In this document: in pieces, positions 36,379 through 45,259 of the stretch | How the letters are laid out: each line of letters opens with the position of its first letter | How positions within the stretch are numbered: position 1 is the stretch's first letter | Assembly (NCBI RefSeq): GCF_029278605.1 | Contig: NZ_CP119572.1 | Span: 1,178,001 to 1,242,000 of the forward strand | Length of the DNA: 64,000 nucleotides | DNA from: Cupriavidus sp. WKF15 | GTDB taxonomy: Bacteria > Pseudomonadota > Gammaproteobacteria > Burkholderiales > Burkholderiaceae | Direction: 5' to 3' | Made by a program: the position numbers and the translations under genes | Notes under the pieces: model-generated | The model's database searches: none | What the model saw: the letters and a program-made list of their open reading frames with translations, nothing else | What the model was told of the DNA's origin: nothing

Positions 36379-36843
36379 ATGGCAATCGAAGGCTACAGCA
36401 TGGCCACGCTCGACGCGTTCGTCGGCAAGGAGCTCGGCGTGTCCGAGTGGGTGGACGTGGACCAGGCGCGCATCGACGCGTTCGCGCAATGCACGGGCGA
36501 CCACCAGTGGATTCACGTGGACGTGGATCGCGCGAAGCGGGAAAGCCCGTTCGGCGGCACCATCGCCCACGGCTACCTGACGCTCTCGCTGGTGGCGAGC
36601 CAGCTGACCGAGATGGGCGTGGTGCCGCACGACGCGAGCGCGGCGGTGAACTACGGGCTGGAGAAGACGCGTTTCCTGACGCCGGTGAAGGCCGGGGCGC
36701 GCGTGCGCAACCGCGTGAACCTGCTCGCGGCGGACCGCAAGGGCGATGGCCGCGTGCTGCTCAGGACGGAGAACACGGTGGAAATCGAAGGCGAGGGCAA
36801 GCCCGCGCTGGTGGCCGAGGCGCTCGCGCTGCTGGTCGCCTGA
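36379..36843 (+). CDS. MaoC-family enoyl-CoA hydratase
   Basis: The 154-aa hot-dog protein has the hydratase 2 site FAQCTGDHQWIHVD (catalytic Asp and His), SPFGGTIAHGYLTLSL and a final strand. MaoC/PhaJ proteins hydrate 2-enoyl-CoA to (R)-3-hydroxyacyl-CoA. Between an acyl-CoA dehydrogenase and a PHA synthase it should supply the synthase monomer from beta-oxidation intermediates, a PhaJ-like role (inference). Confidence 0.9.
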   Translation: MAIEGYSMATLDAFVGKELGVSEWVDVDQARIDAFAQCTGDHQWIHVDVDRAKRESPFGGTIAHGYLTLSLVASQLTEMGVVPHDASAAVNYGLEKTRFLTPVKAGARVRNRVNLLAADRKGDGRVLLRTENTVEIEGEGKPALVAEALALLVA

Positions 36844-36897
36844 GGCATAAGCAAGACACGTAACAAGCACGAACAAGGCAGGACGAGGAGTGGCAGC

Positions 36898-38628
36898 ATG
36901 ACAACAGCCGTGAGTACAAAAGCGCCGGCAAAGAAGGCAAGGAAGACAGCAGCAAGGGCGGCCGGTGCGGCGGCGAACATGGATCTTGCGCCGGCCGTGA
37001 CGGGGCCGAACCCCTTCGTGGGCATGCGCCCCGAAGACCTCGTCAGCACCGCGCAGCAGATCGGCGCGCAGTGCGTGCAGGAACCGACGCTGCTGCTGGA
37101 GCAGCAGACCCGGCTCGCGCAAGACCTGATGGCCGTCGTGGACGGATCGGCACCCGCACCCGCCACGCGCGACCGCCGCTTCGGCGATCCCGCCTGGCAG
37201 GACAACCCGGTCTACCGCATGGCCCTGCAGGGATACCAGGCCTGGCGCGACGCGCTGACCGGCTTCGTCACCCGCTCGGTGATGGACGGGCGCAGCAAGG
37301 AGCGCGCGCAGTATTTCACCGACCTGCTGATGGATGCGGTGGCGCCGACCAACACGCTGCTGGGCAATCCCGCCGCGCTGCGCAAGACGTTCGAAACCGG
37401 CGGCCTGAACCTGGTCAGTGGCCTGGTCAACCTGCTGACCGATGCGCTGACCAACCAGGGCATGCCGACGCAGGTGGACAAGAGCGCGTTCCGCGTCGGC
37501 AAGGACCTTGCCGCGACGTCTGGCGCGGTGGTGTTCCGCAACGATGTGCTGGAGCTGATCCAGTACACGCCGACCACCGCGAAGGTGCATGCCCGGCCCC
37601 AGCTCATCGTGCCGCCGCAGGTCAACAAGTTCTATGTGTTCGACCTTGCGCCGGGCAAGAGCCTGGTCGAACACTTGCTGCGCAACGAGCTGCAGGTCTT
37701 CATGGTGAGCTGGCGCAACCCGACCGCGGCGCACCGCGACTGGAACCTCGACACCTATGTGGGGTCGCTGGTCGAAGCCATCCGCGCAATCCGCGAGATT
37801 ACCGGCAGCGCCGATGTGAACCTGCATGGCGCGTGCTCCGGCGCGATGACGATGTCGGCGCTGATGGGCTACTGCGCGGCGCGCGGCGAAAAGCTGGTGC
37901 ATGCAGCCACGCTGATGGTGTCCGTGTTCGGCCTCGATTCGCAATCGCAGCTGGGCCTGTTCGCCACGCCGGAGGCCATCGATGCCGCGCGGCAGGGCAG
38001 CCAGGCGCGCGGCGTGCTCGATGGCGAGGAACTGGGGCGTGTATTTGCCTGGTTGCGGCCGAACGACCTGGTGTGGAACTACTGGGTCAACAACTACCTG
38101 CTCGGCAAGGCGCCGCCGGCGTTCGACATCCTCTTCTGGAACAACGACACCACGCGCCTGCCGGCCGGCCTGCATGGCCAGCTGCTGGACATGCTGACGC
38201 TGAACCAGCTGGCGACGCCGGGCGCGCTGCGCGTCCTGGGCGAGCCGATCGACCTGGCGGCGGTGGACTGCGACAAGTACGTGGTGGCCGGCATGACCGA
38301 CCACATCACGCCGTGGAAGGGCGTGTTCCGCTCCGTGCGCGCCTTTGGCGGGCAGACCGAGTTCGTGCTCAGCTCCAGCGGCCATGTACAGAGCCTGATC
38401 AACCCGCCGGGAAATGCCAAGGCGAAGTACTTCCTGAACGACGCGCAAGCGACGGATCCCGAGGCGTGGCTCGAAGGCGCCACGGCCAAGCAGGCGTCCT
38501 GGTGGGAGCACTGGGGCGAGTGGCTCAAGACGCGCTCCGGCGCGATGCGTGCCGCGCCGTCCGGCCTGGGCAGCGAGCGCCACGCACCGCTTGGCGATGC
38601 CCCCGGACGCTATGTGACCGAGGCCTGA
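36898..38628 (+). CDS. phaC: Class I-like polyhydroxyalkanoate synthase (PhaC) with variant active-site box
   Basis: The 576-aa protein has the PhaC N-domain (DPAWQDNPVYRMALQGYQAW, FVTRSVMDGRSKER region) and an alpha/beta-hydrolase catalytic domain. The catalytic residues are C313 in HGACSGAMT, D468 in GMTDHITPWKG and H496 in SSGHVQSLINPPGN; the D-H spacing of 28 equals that of Cupriavidus PhaC1. The box is G-A-C-S-G-A, where known class I enzymes have G-x-C-x-G-G. The N-terminus is lysine/alanine-rich (KAPAKKARKTAARAAGAA), phasin- or histone-like, and could bind DNA or granules. Confidence 0.88.
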   Translation: MTTAVSTKAPAKKARKTAARAAGAAANMDLAPAVTGPNPFVGMRPEDLVSTAQQIGAQCVQEPTLLLEQQTRLAQDLMAVVDGSAPAPATRDRRFGDPAWQDNPVYRMALQGYQAWRDALTGFVTRSVMDGRSKERAQYFTDLLMDAVAPTNTLLGNPAALRKTFETGGLNLVSGLVNLLTDALTNQGMPTQVDKSAFRVGKDLAATSGAVVFRNDVLELIQYTPTTAKVHARPQLIVPPQVNKFYVFDLAPGKSLVEHLLRNELQVFMVSWRNPTAAHRDWNLDTYVGSLVEAIRAIREITGSADVNLHGACSGAMTMSALMGYCAARGEKLVHAATLMVSVFGLDSQSQLGLFATPEAIDAARQGSQARGVLDGEELGRVFAWLRPNDLVWNYWVNNYLLGKAPPAFDILFWNNDTTRLPAGLHGQLLDMLTLNQLATPGALRVLGEPIDLAAVDCDKYVVAGMTDHITPWKGVFRSVRAFGGQTEFVLSSSGHVQSLINPPGNAKAKYFLNDAQATDPEAWLEGATAKQASWWEHWGEWLKTRSGAMRAAPSGLGSERHAPLGDAPGRYVTEA

Positions 38629-38675
38629 TCCCGGCCTGTCGATTTTTGCAACGCAACCTGTAAGGAGTAGTAAAG

Positions 38676-39098
38676 ATGGAAACCACCACTGCCGCCGGCG
38701 CAACCGCCGTGCACAAGAAGCTGTTCGACTTCGTCAAGCAGAACCGCCTGGACCCGGCGGCGATCCTCGAATCGCGCCGCAAGGACATCGAGGCGATCGC
38801 CAGCGTCAACGCCACCCTGCTGGCTGGCCTGCAATCGCTGGTGCGCCAGCAGGCCGAGTTCCTGACGGACACCGCAGCCGATCTGCAATCGCTCGCGCGC
38901 CGCGGCCAGGCCGCAGACGGCGAGGCCGTGACCAAGGTCTCGGAAGTGCTGCCGCGCTCGCTGCAGAAGGCCGTGTCCGGCCTGCGCGGCCTGACCGATA
39001 CTGTGTACAAGGCCCAGGCCGACAGCATCGCCACGGTGGGCAAGCGCCTGGCGGAAAACGTGGAAGAGGTGAAAGGCATCCTGCGCCCCAGGCAGTAA
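38676..39098 (+). CDS. Phasin-family protein
   Basis: The 140-aa all-helical protein has the phasin pattern (AIASVNATLLAGLQSLVRQQ, TVYKAQADSIATVGKRLAEN). Phasins coat PHA granules. It follows the synthase by 47 bp with a TAAGGAG site. Confidence 0.85.
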   Translation: METTTAAGATAVHKKLFDFVKQNRLDPAAILESRRKDIEAIASVNATLLAGLQSLVRQQAEFLTDTAADLQSLARRGQAADGEAVTKVSEVLPRSLQKAVSGLRGLTDTVYKAQADSIATVGKRLAENVEEVKGILRPRQ

Positions 39099-39158
39099 GC
39101 GCCAGGAAGCATGGCCGCCCCCGGCCATGCTTCGCCGCCAATCTCTCCGGGACACTCG

Positions 39159-40004
39159 ATGACAACCAACAACGCCAGCATCGAAGCTGGAAAGATCATG
39201 CAGACCCGAACGGTAGACCTGGACGGGCAGTCACTCAGGGTCGGCATCCGGCCCGGCAGCGGCACGCATCCGCCGCTGCTCATCTTCAATGGCATTGGTG
39301 CCAACCTCGAACTCGTCGAACCGTTTGTCGACGCACTGGAGGACGTGGAAGTCATCATCTTCGACATTCCCGGCGCAGGCGGCTCGCCCGCGCCGCTGCT
39401 TCCCTATCGCTTCTCCAACCTGTGCGTGATGACCGACAAGCTGCTGTCGCGCCTCGGCTATTCGGGCCCCGTCGATACGCTCGGGGTGTCGTGGGGCGGG
39501 GCGCTCGCGCAGGAGTTCGCGCGGCTGTATCCGCGGCGCTGCCGCCGGCTGGTGCTCGCCGCCACGTCGCCCGGCGTCCTGATGGTGCCGGGCAGGCCTT
39601 CCGTGCTGTCGAAGATGATCGGCGTGCGGCGCTATTCCGATCCGCAGTACCTGAAGCGTGTGGGAGCCGATCTGTACGGCGGCGCCTTTCGCGACGACCC
39701 GTCGCTGATCGATGAGCATGGCCGCCACATGCATCCGCCGCGCGGGCGCGGCTACCTCTATCAGCTGATGGCCGCATGGGGCTGGAGCAGCCTGCCGTGG
39801 CTCGGGGCGCTGAAACAGCGCACGCTGGTGCTGCATGGCAGCGATGATCCGATCGTGCCGCTGGTGAATGCGAGGATCCTGGCAAAGTGCATTCCGAACG
39901 CCACGCTGCATGTGTTCGATAACGACGGCCATCTCTTCCTGTTGACGGCGCCGCGTGAAAGCGCGCGCGTGGTGCGGGAGTTCCTGCACGGCGGCGGGAA
40001 CTGA
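39159..40004 (+). CDS. PHA depolymerase-like alpha/beta hydrolase (PhaZ type)
   Basis: The 281-aa protein resembles the intracellular medium-chain-length PHA depolymerase PhaZ of Pseudomonas: LLIFNGIGANLELVEPFVDA near the start, nucleophile GVSWGGALAQEFA, acid HGSDDPIVPL and His NDGHLFLLT. No signal peptide. As the last gene of the operon it would degrade the polymer made by the upstream synthase. The ATG at 39159 was chosen because the domain starts soon after; the frame is open from 39111. Confidence 0.85.
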   Translation: MTTNNASIEAGKIMQTRTVDLDGQSLRVGIRPGSGTHPPLLIFNGIGANLELVEPFVDALEDVEVIIFDIPGAGGSPAPLLPYRFSNLCVMTDKLLSRLGYSGPVDTLGVSWGGALAQEFARLYPRRCRRLVLAATSPGVLMVPGRPSVLSKMIGVRRYSDPQYLKRVGADLYGGAFRDDPSLIDEHGRHMHPPRGRGYLYQLMAAWGWSSLPWLGALKQRTLVLHGSDDPIVPLVNARILAKCIPNATLHVFDNDGHLFLLTAPRESARVVREFLHGGGN

Positions 40005-40024
40005 CACGGCCGCTCGCAGGCGTC

Positions 40025-41602
40025 TCAGGAACTCGGTATGCCGGGGGCCTGCTCCTCCTGCACGAAGCGGTCGCGGCCGGAGCGCTTGGCCTGGTACATG
40101 GCGCTGTCGGCGCGGTTCAGGAGATTGTCGATGCCTGGCATCTCGGGAACCGCGCAGACCGAGCCCAGGCTGATCGTGACGATCGGCTGGGTTGGCGTGC
40201 CGGTGTGCGGGATGCCAAGGCGGCGCACTGCCGCCACCAGCCGTTGCGCTACGGCACGCGTCTCGCGCAGGCTCGAATCGGGCAACACCACCGCAAATTC
40301 TTCGCCGCCGAGGCGCGCGCAGAACTGGCCCGGGCCCAGTTCGGCCACCAGGGCGCCCGCGACCTGGCGCAGGCATTGGTCGCCCATCGGGTGGCCGTAA
40401 AGATCGTTGAATTGCTTGAAGCGGTCGATATCGAGAATCATCAGGCCCAACGGGCTGCCCCGCGACAGCGCGCGCACCGCGGCGGCGTGGGCCTCGCGCT
40501 GGAAGTAGCGGCGGTTCGGAATGCCCGTCAGCGCGTCGACGTCCAGGTCCGCCTGGATGCGCGAAAGCTGGGCCTGGGTCTGCCCGAGACGCTGGGTCAG
40601 TGCGAGTTCGCGCTCGCGGTAGCGGCTGATATCACGCAGGAAGACGAGGGTGCCGATGCGCTTGCCGTCCATGCGCCGGACCGCTTCCGCGCGCAGTTCG
40701 AACGGCATGCCGGGCGGCACGACCGGCCCCGCGCCGCCAACCGTTTCGTGCAGCACGCCCGCCAGCGCCGCGGGCGCTGGCCGGTTCCGGGCGATCTCCG
40801 GCAGGAGCCGCGCGGACGCCGGATTGAAATCGACCACGATGCCTTCGGGGCTCAGGATCACGCAGCCTTCGCCGAGGGCGTCGAACACGCGCAGCCGCGC
40901 GTAATGGCCGATATCGCCAAGATGCGTGCGCAGCGCGCAGAACCACACCAGCACGGCCATGAGCGAGAACGTGGCGGGCGTCAGGTCGCCGCCCAGCGGG
41001 CCGGTCCAACGCAGAAGGTAGGCCACGTGCGCCGACAGCGGCAGCAGCAGGGCCCCGGCGAGGATGTTGCGGCCGCGTCGCGACAGCGCGTCGTTCGGCA
41101 CTTCGGCCGTCAGCAGGAAGTACAGGCTGAGTGCCAGCAGCCCGTAGGTCCATGCGGCGGCCAGGCCGTAGCCAATACCATGCTCGAACACCGCGCCCGG
41201 CGCCACGCCAGGCGGCGACAGCGTGATGCGCGTCCAGATCCAGTGGTGGTATTCGTTGGTAAAGACCAGTGCGAGCGTCAGGACTGCCGCCAGCCATGGC
41301 AGGGAAAGGATCGACCATGGCACCACGTAGCGCGGACGGCTCAGGTGCACCATGGCCACCAGCCAGCCGATGGGCACGGCAACGATGCCGAAGTACTGGA
41401 TCTTGGCCCAGAGGATGCGCCAGTCGAGCTCGGGCGAACTGACTTCGAGCAAGCGCCCGCCACTCCAGATGGCCACGCCGGCCGCCAGCGTCAGGAATGC
41501 CCGGACCGTGGGATCATCGCGCCGCGGCAGGGCGGTGAGGATCATGCCTACGGCACCTACCACGGCAATGGTCAGGCAGAGGACGAGAGGGTAAAGAGGC
41601 AT
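40025..41602 (-). CDS. Membrane diguanylate cyclase (7TM-PAS-GGDEF)
   Basis: The 525-aa protein has seven or so hydrophobic segments in residues 1-230 (the HisKA_7TM-type sensor), a PAS-like domain at about 235-340 (DALGEGCVILSPEGIVVDFN), a short coil and a GGDEF domain with the active GGEEF (ARLGGEEFAVVLPDSS). The RxxD inhibitory site five residues before GGEEF is absent. It makes c-di-GMP in response to an unknown membrane signal. Convergent with the depolymerase gene. Confidence 0.9.
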   Translation of the reverse strand: MPLYPLVLCLTIAVVGAVGMILTALPRRDDPTVRAFLTLAAGVAIWSGGRLLEVSSPELDWRILWAKIQYFGIVAVPIGWLVAMVHLSRPRYVVPWSILSLPWLAAVLTLALVFTNEYHHWIWTRITLSPPGVAPGAVFEHGIGYGLAAAWTYGLLALSLYFLLTAEVPNDALSRRGRNILAGALLLPLSAHVAYLLRWTGPLGGDLTPATFSLMAVLVWFCALRTHLGDIGHYARLRVFDALGEGCVILSPEGIVVDFNPASARLLPEIARNRPAPAALAGVLHETVGGAGPVVPPGMPFELRAEAVRRMDGKRIGTLVFLRDISRYRERELALTQRLGQTQAQLSRIQADLDVDALTGIPNRRYFQREAHAAAVRALSRGSPLGLMILDIDRFKQFNDLYGHPMGDQCLRQVAGALVAELGPGQFCARLGGEEFAVVLPDSSLRETRAVAQRLVAAVRRLGIPHTGTPTQPIVTISLGSVCAVPEMPGIDNLLNRADSAMYQAKRSGRDRFVQEEQAPGIPSS

Positions 41603-41703
41603 GGATCTCGGCTGGCCCCGGGGGCGTCGCAGGTCGACTGGCCGGTATGGTGGCGCACATTATAGATGGGCGTTTGAGCATTTCTTCGCGTGAGGGGTGC
41701 GGT

Positions 41704-41766
41704 GCCGGCGAAGCAGCGGCGCCCGCCAAGCACGAAAAGCCCAACCCTTCCCCATTCCCGCAATCC
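41704..41766 (-). repeat. dispersed intergenic repeat, copy C
   Basis: Read on the minus strand: GGATTGCGGGAATGGGG, then TTTTCGTGCTTGGCGGGCGC and GCTGCTTCGCCGGC. It has the same blocks and order as copy A but stops before the ACTTTTTGTC hairpin. Confidence 0.7.
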
Positions 41767-41775
41767 GGCGGAGCC

Positions 41776-41817
41776 AAAAAAAAACGGCTGTGCCAGGATC
41801 GTCTCCCGACACAGCCG
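41776..41817 (-). terminator. intrinsic terminator of the porin gene
   Basis: On the minus strand CGGCTGTG (41817-41810) pairs with CACAGCCG (41792-41785) and nine T follow. Confidence 0.8.
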
Positions 41818-41843
41818 CAACGAGCATACGTACAGAAGTTCGC

Positions 41844-43007
41844 TCAGAACTTGTGGCGGACACCCAGTGCCACACCGACCATCGAGGTCTGCCCATTGGC
41901 CAGGGCGTAGCTATTGCCCGTGGCCAGGCTGGTGGCGTAGAAGTTGGATACCGAATCCATTGCCAGGCCGGCATGCTTGGAGTAAGCCGTGCTCAGGTAC
42001 ACATCGGTACGCTTGGAGAATGCGTAGTTGGCGATAAACGCGACCTGCCAGGGATTGGCGAGGCCGGTGTTGCCGAACTGGTTCTTGAGGTTGTCGTAGT
42101 CGTACTCAAGGGACAGTGCGACGGCCGGCGTCACCTGGTAGGCGGCGCCAATCCAGTAGAAGTCGTCGCGCTGGACCAGCACGTCCGCCGCATTCTTGTT
42201 CTGGCCCCAGCGATAACCGCCCATGACCTTGGCCGGACCGTAGGTATAGCTGGCGGCGATCACAGCCTTTTTGGCCGTACCGTTGCCGGTGCCAATGGTC
42301 GGATTCCATTGATCGTAACCGGCGGTCACGCCGAACGGGCCTGCCGAGTAGGCCAGGGCTGCGCCGTAGGCGGTGTCGCGCCGGAACTGGCCCGGGACTT
42401 CGCCATTGCCGCCGATCGGCGTGGCCACGCCAATGAAGGCAGGCAGGGCCAGGCCGGTGCCGAACGACCAGTGGGCCAGTGCCGTTACCGGGCCAAACTG
42501 GCCGGTGTACTTGACCGTGTTGTCTTCACGGAAGTTCGCGCCGGTCAGAAGGGCAGCCGGCTCGTACTGCGTGGCATAGGCACCCGGCACGAAGTTGGCG
42601 AGGGCTTCAAAGATCGAGGTGTACTGGCGACCCAGCGTGATCTGGCCGAAGGTGGCGCTCTGCGCGCCGATGTACGCCTGGCGGCCGAACAGGCGGCTGC
42701 TCTGCTGCAGCGTGCCGGAATCCAGGCTGAAGCCGTTTTCGAGCACGAACAGTGCCTTCAGCCCGTTGCCGAGATCCTCAGTGCCGCGCAGACCCCAGCG
42801 GGATCCGGAGATGCCGCCCGAATCCATGCGGTAGACGCTGTGGGCCGGCCCCGGGTTGAACTGGTTGGCAGCCTGCGGAATGGCGCCGACGTGATTGACG
42901 TATTCGAGGTTGATGTCAGCCACGCCGTACAGCGTGACGTTGGATTGCGCGAATGCGCTTCCCGAACAGGCAAGCAATGCGGCCAGGGCCGTGCTCCTGA
43001 ATTTCAT
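41844..43007 (-). CDS. General porin (Gram-negative porin_4 type)
   Basis: The 387-aa protein has a signal peptide (KFRSTALAALLACSGSAFA, then QSNVTLYGVADINLEYVNH), the loop and strand pattern of betaproteobacterial 16-strand porins (GSRWGLRGTEDLGNGLKALF, SRLFGRQAYIGAQSATFGQ) and the C-terminal aromatic ...VRHKF needed for outer-membrane insertion. It forms a trimeric diffusion channel. An 11-bp tandem repeat lies upstream of its start. Confidence 0.93.
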   Translation of the reverse strand: MKFRSTALAALLACSGSAFAQSNVTLYGVADINLEYVNHVGAIPQAANQFNPGPAHSVYRMDSGGISGSRWGLRGTEDLGNGLKALFVLENGFSLDSGTLQQSSRLFGRQAYIGAQSATFGQITLGRQYTSIFEALANFVPGAYATQYEPAALLTGANFREDNTVKYTGQFGPVTALAHWSFGTGLALPAFIGVATPIGGNGEVPGQFRRDTAYGAALAYSAGPFGVTAGYDQWNPTIGTGNGTAKKAVIAASYTYGPAKVMGGYRWGQNKNAADVLVQRDDFYWIGAAYQVTPAVALSLEYDYDNLKNQFGNTGLANPWQVAFIANYAFSKRTDVYLSTAYSKHAGLAMDSVSNFYATSLATGNSYALANGQTSMVGVALGVRHKF

Positions 43008-43061
43008 GGGGCAAATCTCCGTTTCTTCCTTTGGTTGTAATGCGGGTATTCCCGTCGAAAT

Positions 43062-43120
43062 GGGTGCTGCGGGGGTGCTACGGGGGTGCTACGGGGGTGC
43101 TACGGGGGTGCTGCAGGGGT
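43062..43120. repeat. 11-bp tandem repeat upstream of the porin gene
   Basis: Five units of GGGTGCTACGG (first and last with small changes) run from 43062, and degenerate units (GGTACTGCGGG-like) continue to about 43155. The array starts 55 bp upstream of the porin start codon at 43007. Confidence 0.8.
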
Positions 43121-43204
43121 GGGTGCTCGGGGGTACTGCGAGGTACTGCGGGGGCTGGCCGGTGCGGGACCGTGCGGTCCGCTACCGGCTTCTTGTCGTA
43201 GACG

Positions 43205-43774
43205 TCAGCCCATGCGGAGCAGCTGGTCGATCAGCTCCGTGGCACGCGGCCACGGTCCGTAGCCGGCTGCCGGGTTGAGGTGGCCGACCTCGCCGAGATC
43301 GACAAGCTCGCTGCCCCAGTTGCTCGCCAGCTGCGCGGCGCGTTCGTACGTCGCCAGCGGGTCATTGCGGCTCGCGGCCAGGATGCTGGGGAAGGGCAAG
43401 GGCTTGCGCGGCACGGGCAGCCAGCCGTGCTCGGCCAGCGCTTCCTTTTGCGGATAGCCGGCCGGCATCGGCGTTTCGAGATCGGCCGGCGTCACCAGCA
43501 GCGCGCCGCGGATCTTGCGGTGGTGCTTTGCGGCCCAATGCACGGTGATCATCACGCCGGCGCTGTGTGCAACCAGCACCACGGGGCCGTGGATCGCCGC
43601 AAGTGCGGCGTCCAGGGCGGCCACGCGGGCGTCGCGGCTCAGCTTGTCGTGTTCCAGCGGCGCCACGGAGCGGGCGTTCGGCAGTTGCGCCTCGAGCAGT
43701 GTCTGCCAGTGCTCCGCCACGTGGTCGCGCAGACCGGGAACCAGCAGGACAGTGGTGTCGGGGGTAAGGCTCAT
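43205..43774 (-). CDS. RBBP9/YdeN-family serine hydrolase
   Basis: The 189-aa alpha/beta hydrolase has VLLVPGLRDHVAEHWQ, the nucleophile VAHSAGVM, an acid in SRNDPLA and a His in GEVGHLNPAAG. Small esterase of unknown substrate. It follows the MFS transporter gene on the same strand (36-bp gap) and is probably co-transcribed. Confidence 0.88.
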   Translation of the reverse strand: MSLTPDTTVLLVPGLRDHVAEHWQTLLEAQLPNARSVAPLEHDKLSRDARVAALDAALAAIHGPVVLVAHSAGVMITVHWAAKHHRKIRGALLVTPADLETPMPAGYPQKEALAEHGWLPVPRKPLPFPSILAASRNDPLATYERAAQLASNWGSELVDLGEVGHLNPAAGYGPWPRATELIDQLLRMG

Positions 43775-43810
43775 CGGATCTCCAGAAAATCCAGTAGGTC
43801 AGTCGTTGGC

Positions 43811-45133
43811 TTACCCGGCGTCGCGCTGGTGTTCCAGGCGCTGCAGGTCAGCGGCGTAGTAGCGGCGGCCGGCGATGAAGCACGCTGCGGCGAGCAGGCC
43901 GGTCAGCGGAATCCACTGGAGCGCGCCGAGCAGGCCGATGCGGTCGGCGAGCACGCCGGTGACGAAGGGGCCCGGCGCCAGGCCCAGCAGGTTGTTGGCC
44001 AGCGTGAGCGTGGCGAACGCCGTGGCGTGGATGGCCGGATGGGTCAGGTTTGCCACCACGGCGCTGGCGGGGCCAGCCGTGCCGCCGACCAGCAGCATGC
44101 CGGCGCCAATCAGCGCAAGCTGGGCGGCGCCGGCCGGCAGCCGGAACGCCACGGCCAGCAGGGCGCAACAGGCAAGGCTATAGGCAATCGCCATCAGCCA
44201 TTTGCGGGCGGGGCAACGGCGGGCAACCCAGTCGGTCAGCGCGCCGCACGCTACCATGCCGACGCCGGCTGCCAGGACAAAGGCAGCAGCGGTCACGCCG
44301 GCACGATCGGTCGCCATGCCGTAATAGCGCGACAGGTAGCTGGGCATCCACGCCAGCAGTGCGCCCATGACGAGCAGTTGCAGTGCGCTGCCAACGTAAG
44401 CGCAGAGGATCGATCGTGCCGAGAACAGGGCGGACAGCAGCGGGCGCAGGGCCAGGCCCTCGCGGCGGGTCTCGGTGGGCGCGTCCTCACCGAGCGCAAG
44501 GCGTTGAGCCTTCAGGCGCGGTTCGGTAATGAGGGCACGATAGATGACCACCAGCACCAGGCCGAAGATTGCCATGCCGGCAAAGGCCCAGCGCCAGCCG
44601 AACTGAGCCGACAGCGCGCCGCCGGCAGCCATGCCCAGCACCGAGCCGAACGCGCCGCCGGCGATGAAGGCGGAGCTGAGGCTGGCGCGCAGGTGGCGCG
44701 GAAATACCGACAGCACCACGGCGATGCCGACGCTGCCGTAGGCTGCTTCGCCGATGCCGACGCACAGCCGGGCGATGAACATTTCGCCGAAATTGTTGGC
44801 CAGCGCACAGCCCAGCGTGGCCAGGCTCCAGAGCGCGGCCATCAGCGTCAGGCTCCTGACGCGGCCCCAGCGGTCGGCAAGGATCGACAGCGGAAAAGTG
44901 AGCAGGCCGACCATCAGTGCGACGATGCCGCCCAGTGCCCCCAGCTCGGTGTCGGTGAGCGCCCATTCGGCCTTCAGCAACGGAAAGACTGCGTTGAGCA
45001 CCTGGCGCGACATGTAGTCCGACAGCAGCAGGCCGAAGCTCAGCGCGAACACCAGCCACGGATATAGGCGCGAGGCGGTTGCGGCCTGCTTGCCGGTCAG
45101 CATGGTGGGGTGGGTGGAATGTTGTCCAAGCAT
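43811..45133 (-). CDS. MFS transporter
   Basis: The 440-aa protein has about 12 hydrophobic helices, the MFS loop motif ADRWGRVRS after helix 2 and CVGIGEAAYGS in the helix 5 region, as in Spinster/ACS-type permeases. The ATG at 45133 follows GAGAGA. The frame is open to 45367 but that region carries the 53-bp element. It probably exports or imports an acid related to the BKACE pathway, because the same element sits before both units (inference). Confidence 0.88.
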   Translation of the reverse strand: MLGQHSTHPTMLTGKQAATASRLYPWLVFALSFGLLLSDYMSRQVLNAVFPLLKAEWALTDTELGALGGIVALMVGLLTFPLSILADRWGRVRSLTLMAALWSLATLGCALANNFGEMFIARLCVGIGEAAYGSVGIAVVLSVFPRHLRASLSSAFIAGGAFGSVLGMAAGGALSAQFGWRWAFAGMAIFGLVLVVIYRALITEPRLKAQRLALGEDAPTETRREGLALRPLLSALFSARSILCAYVGSALQLLVMGALLAWMPSYLSRYYGMATDRAGVTAAAFVLAAGVGMVACGALTDWVARRCPARKWLMAIAYSLACCALLAVAFRLPAGAAQLALIGAGMLLVGGTAGPASAVVANLTHPAIHATAFATLTLANNLLGLAPGPFVTGVLADRIGLLGALQWIPLTGLLAAACFIAGRRYYAADLQRLEHQRDAG

Positions 45134-45259
45134 GAATGTCTCTCTTCTGTAAGACTCGATCACTTGCGCCAGTGGCCGCAGAGCGTCGCCGCTGGTTGCC
45201 CGGGGGCTCGAATGGCTCCGGTCGCGACTGGCGAAGTATCGTGTATTGGCAAGTCGCGG

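Noticed and set aside
36208..38703. 831-codon open frame on the minus strand across the MaoC and PhaC genes
   Set aside because: It is antisense to clear protein families, rich in Arg/His/Ala/Gly, and has no motif; a shadow of high-GC coding sequence.
43062..43155. CRISPR array
   Set aside because: Units are 11 bp and directly adjacent with no unique spacers; a simple tandem repeat.
43280..45067. 595-codon plus-strand frame opposite the hydrolase and MFS genes
   Set aside because: Antisense shadow; crosses two real genes and the gap between them.
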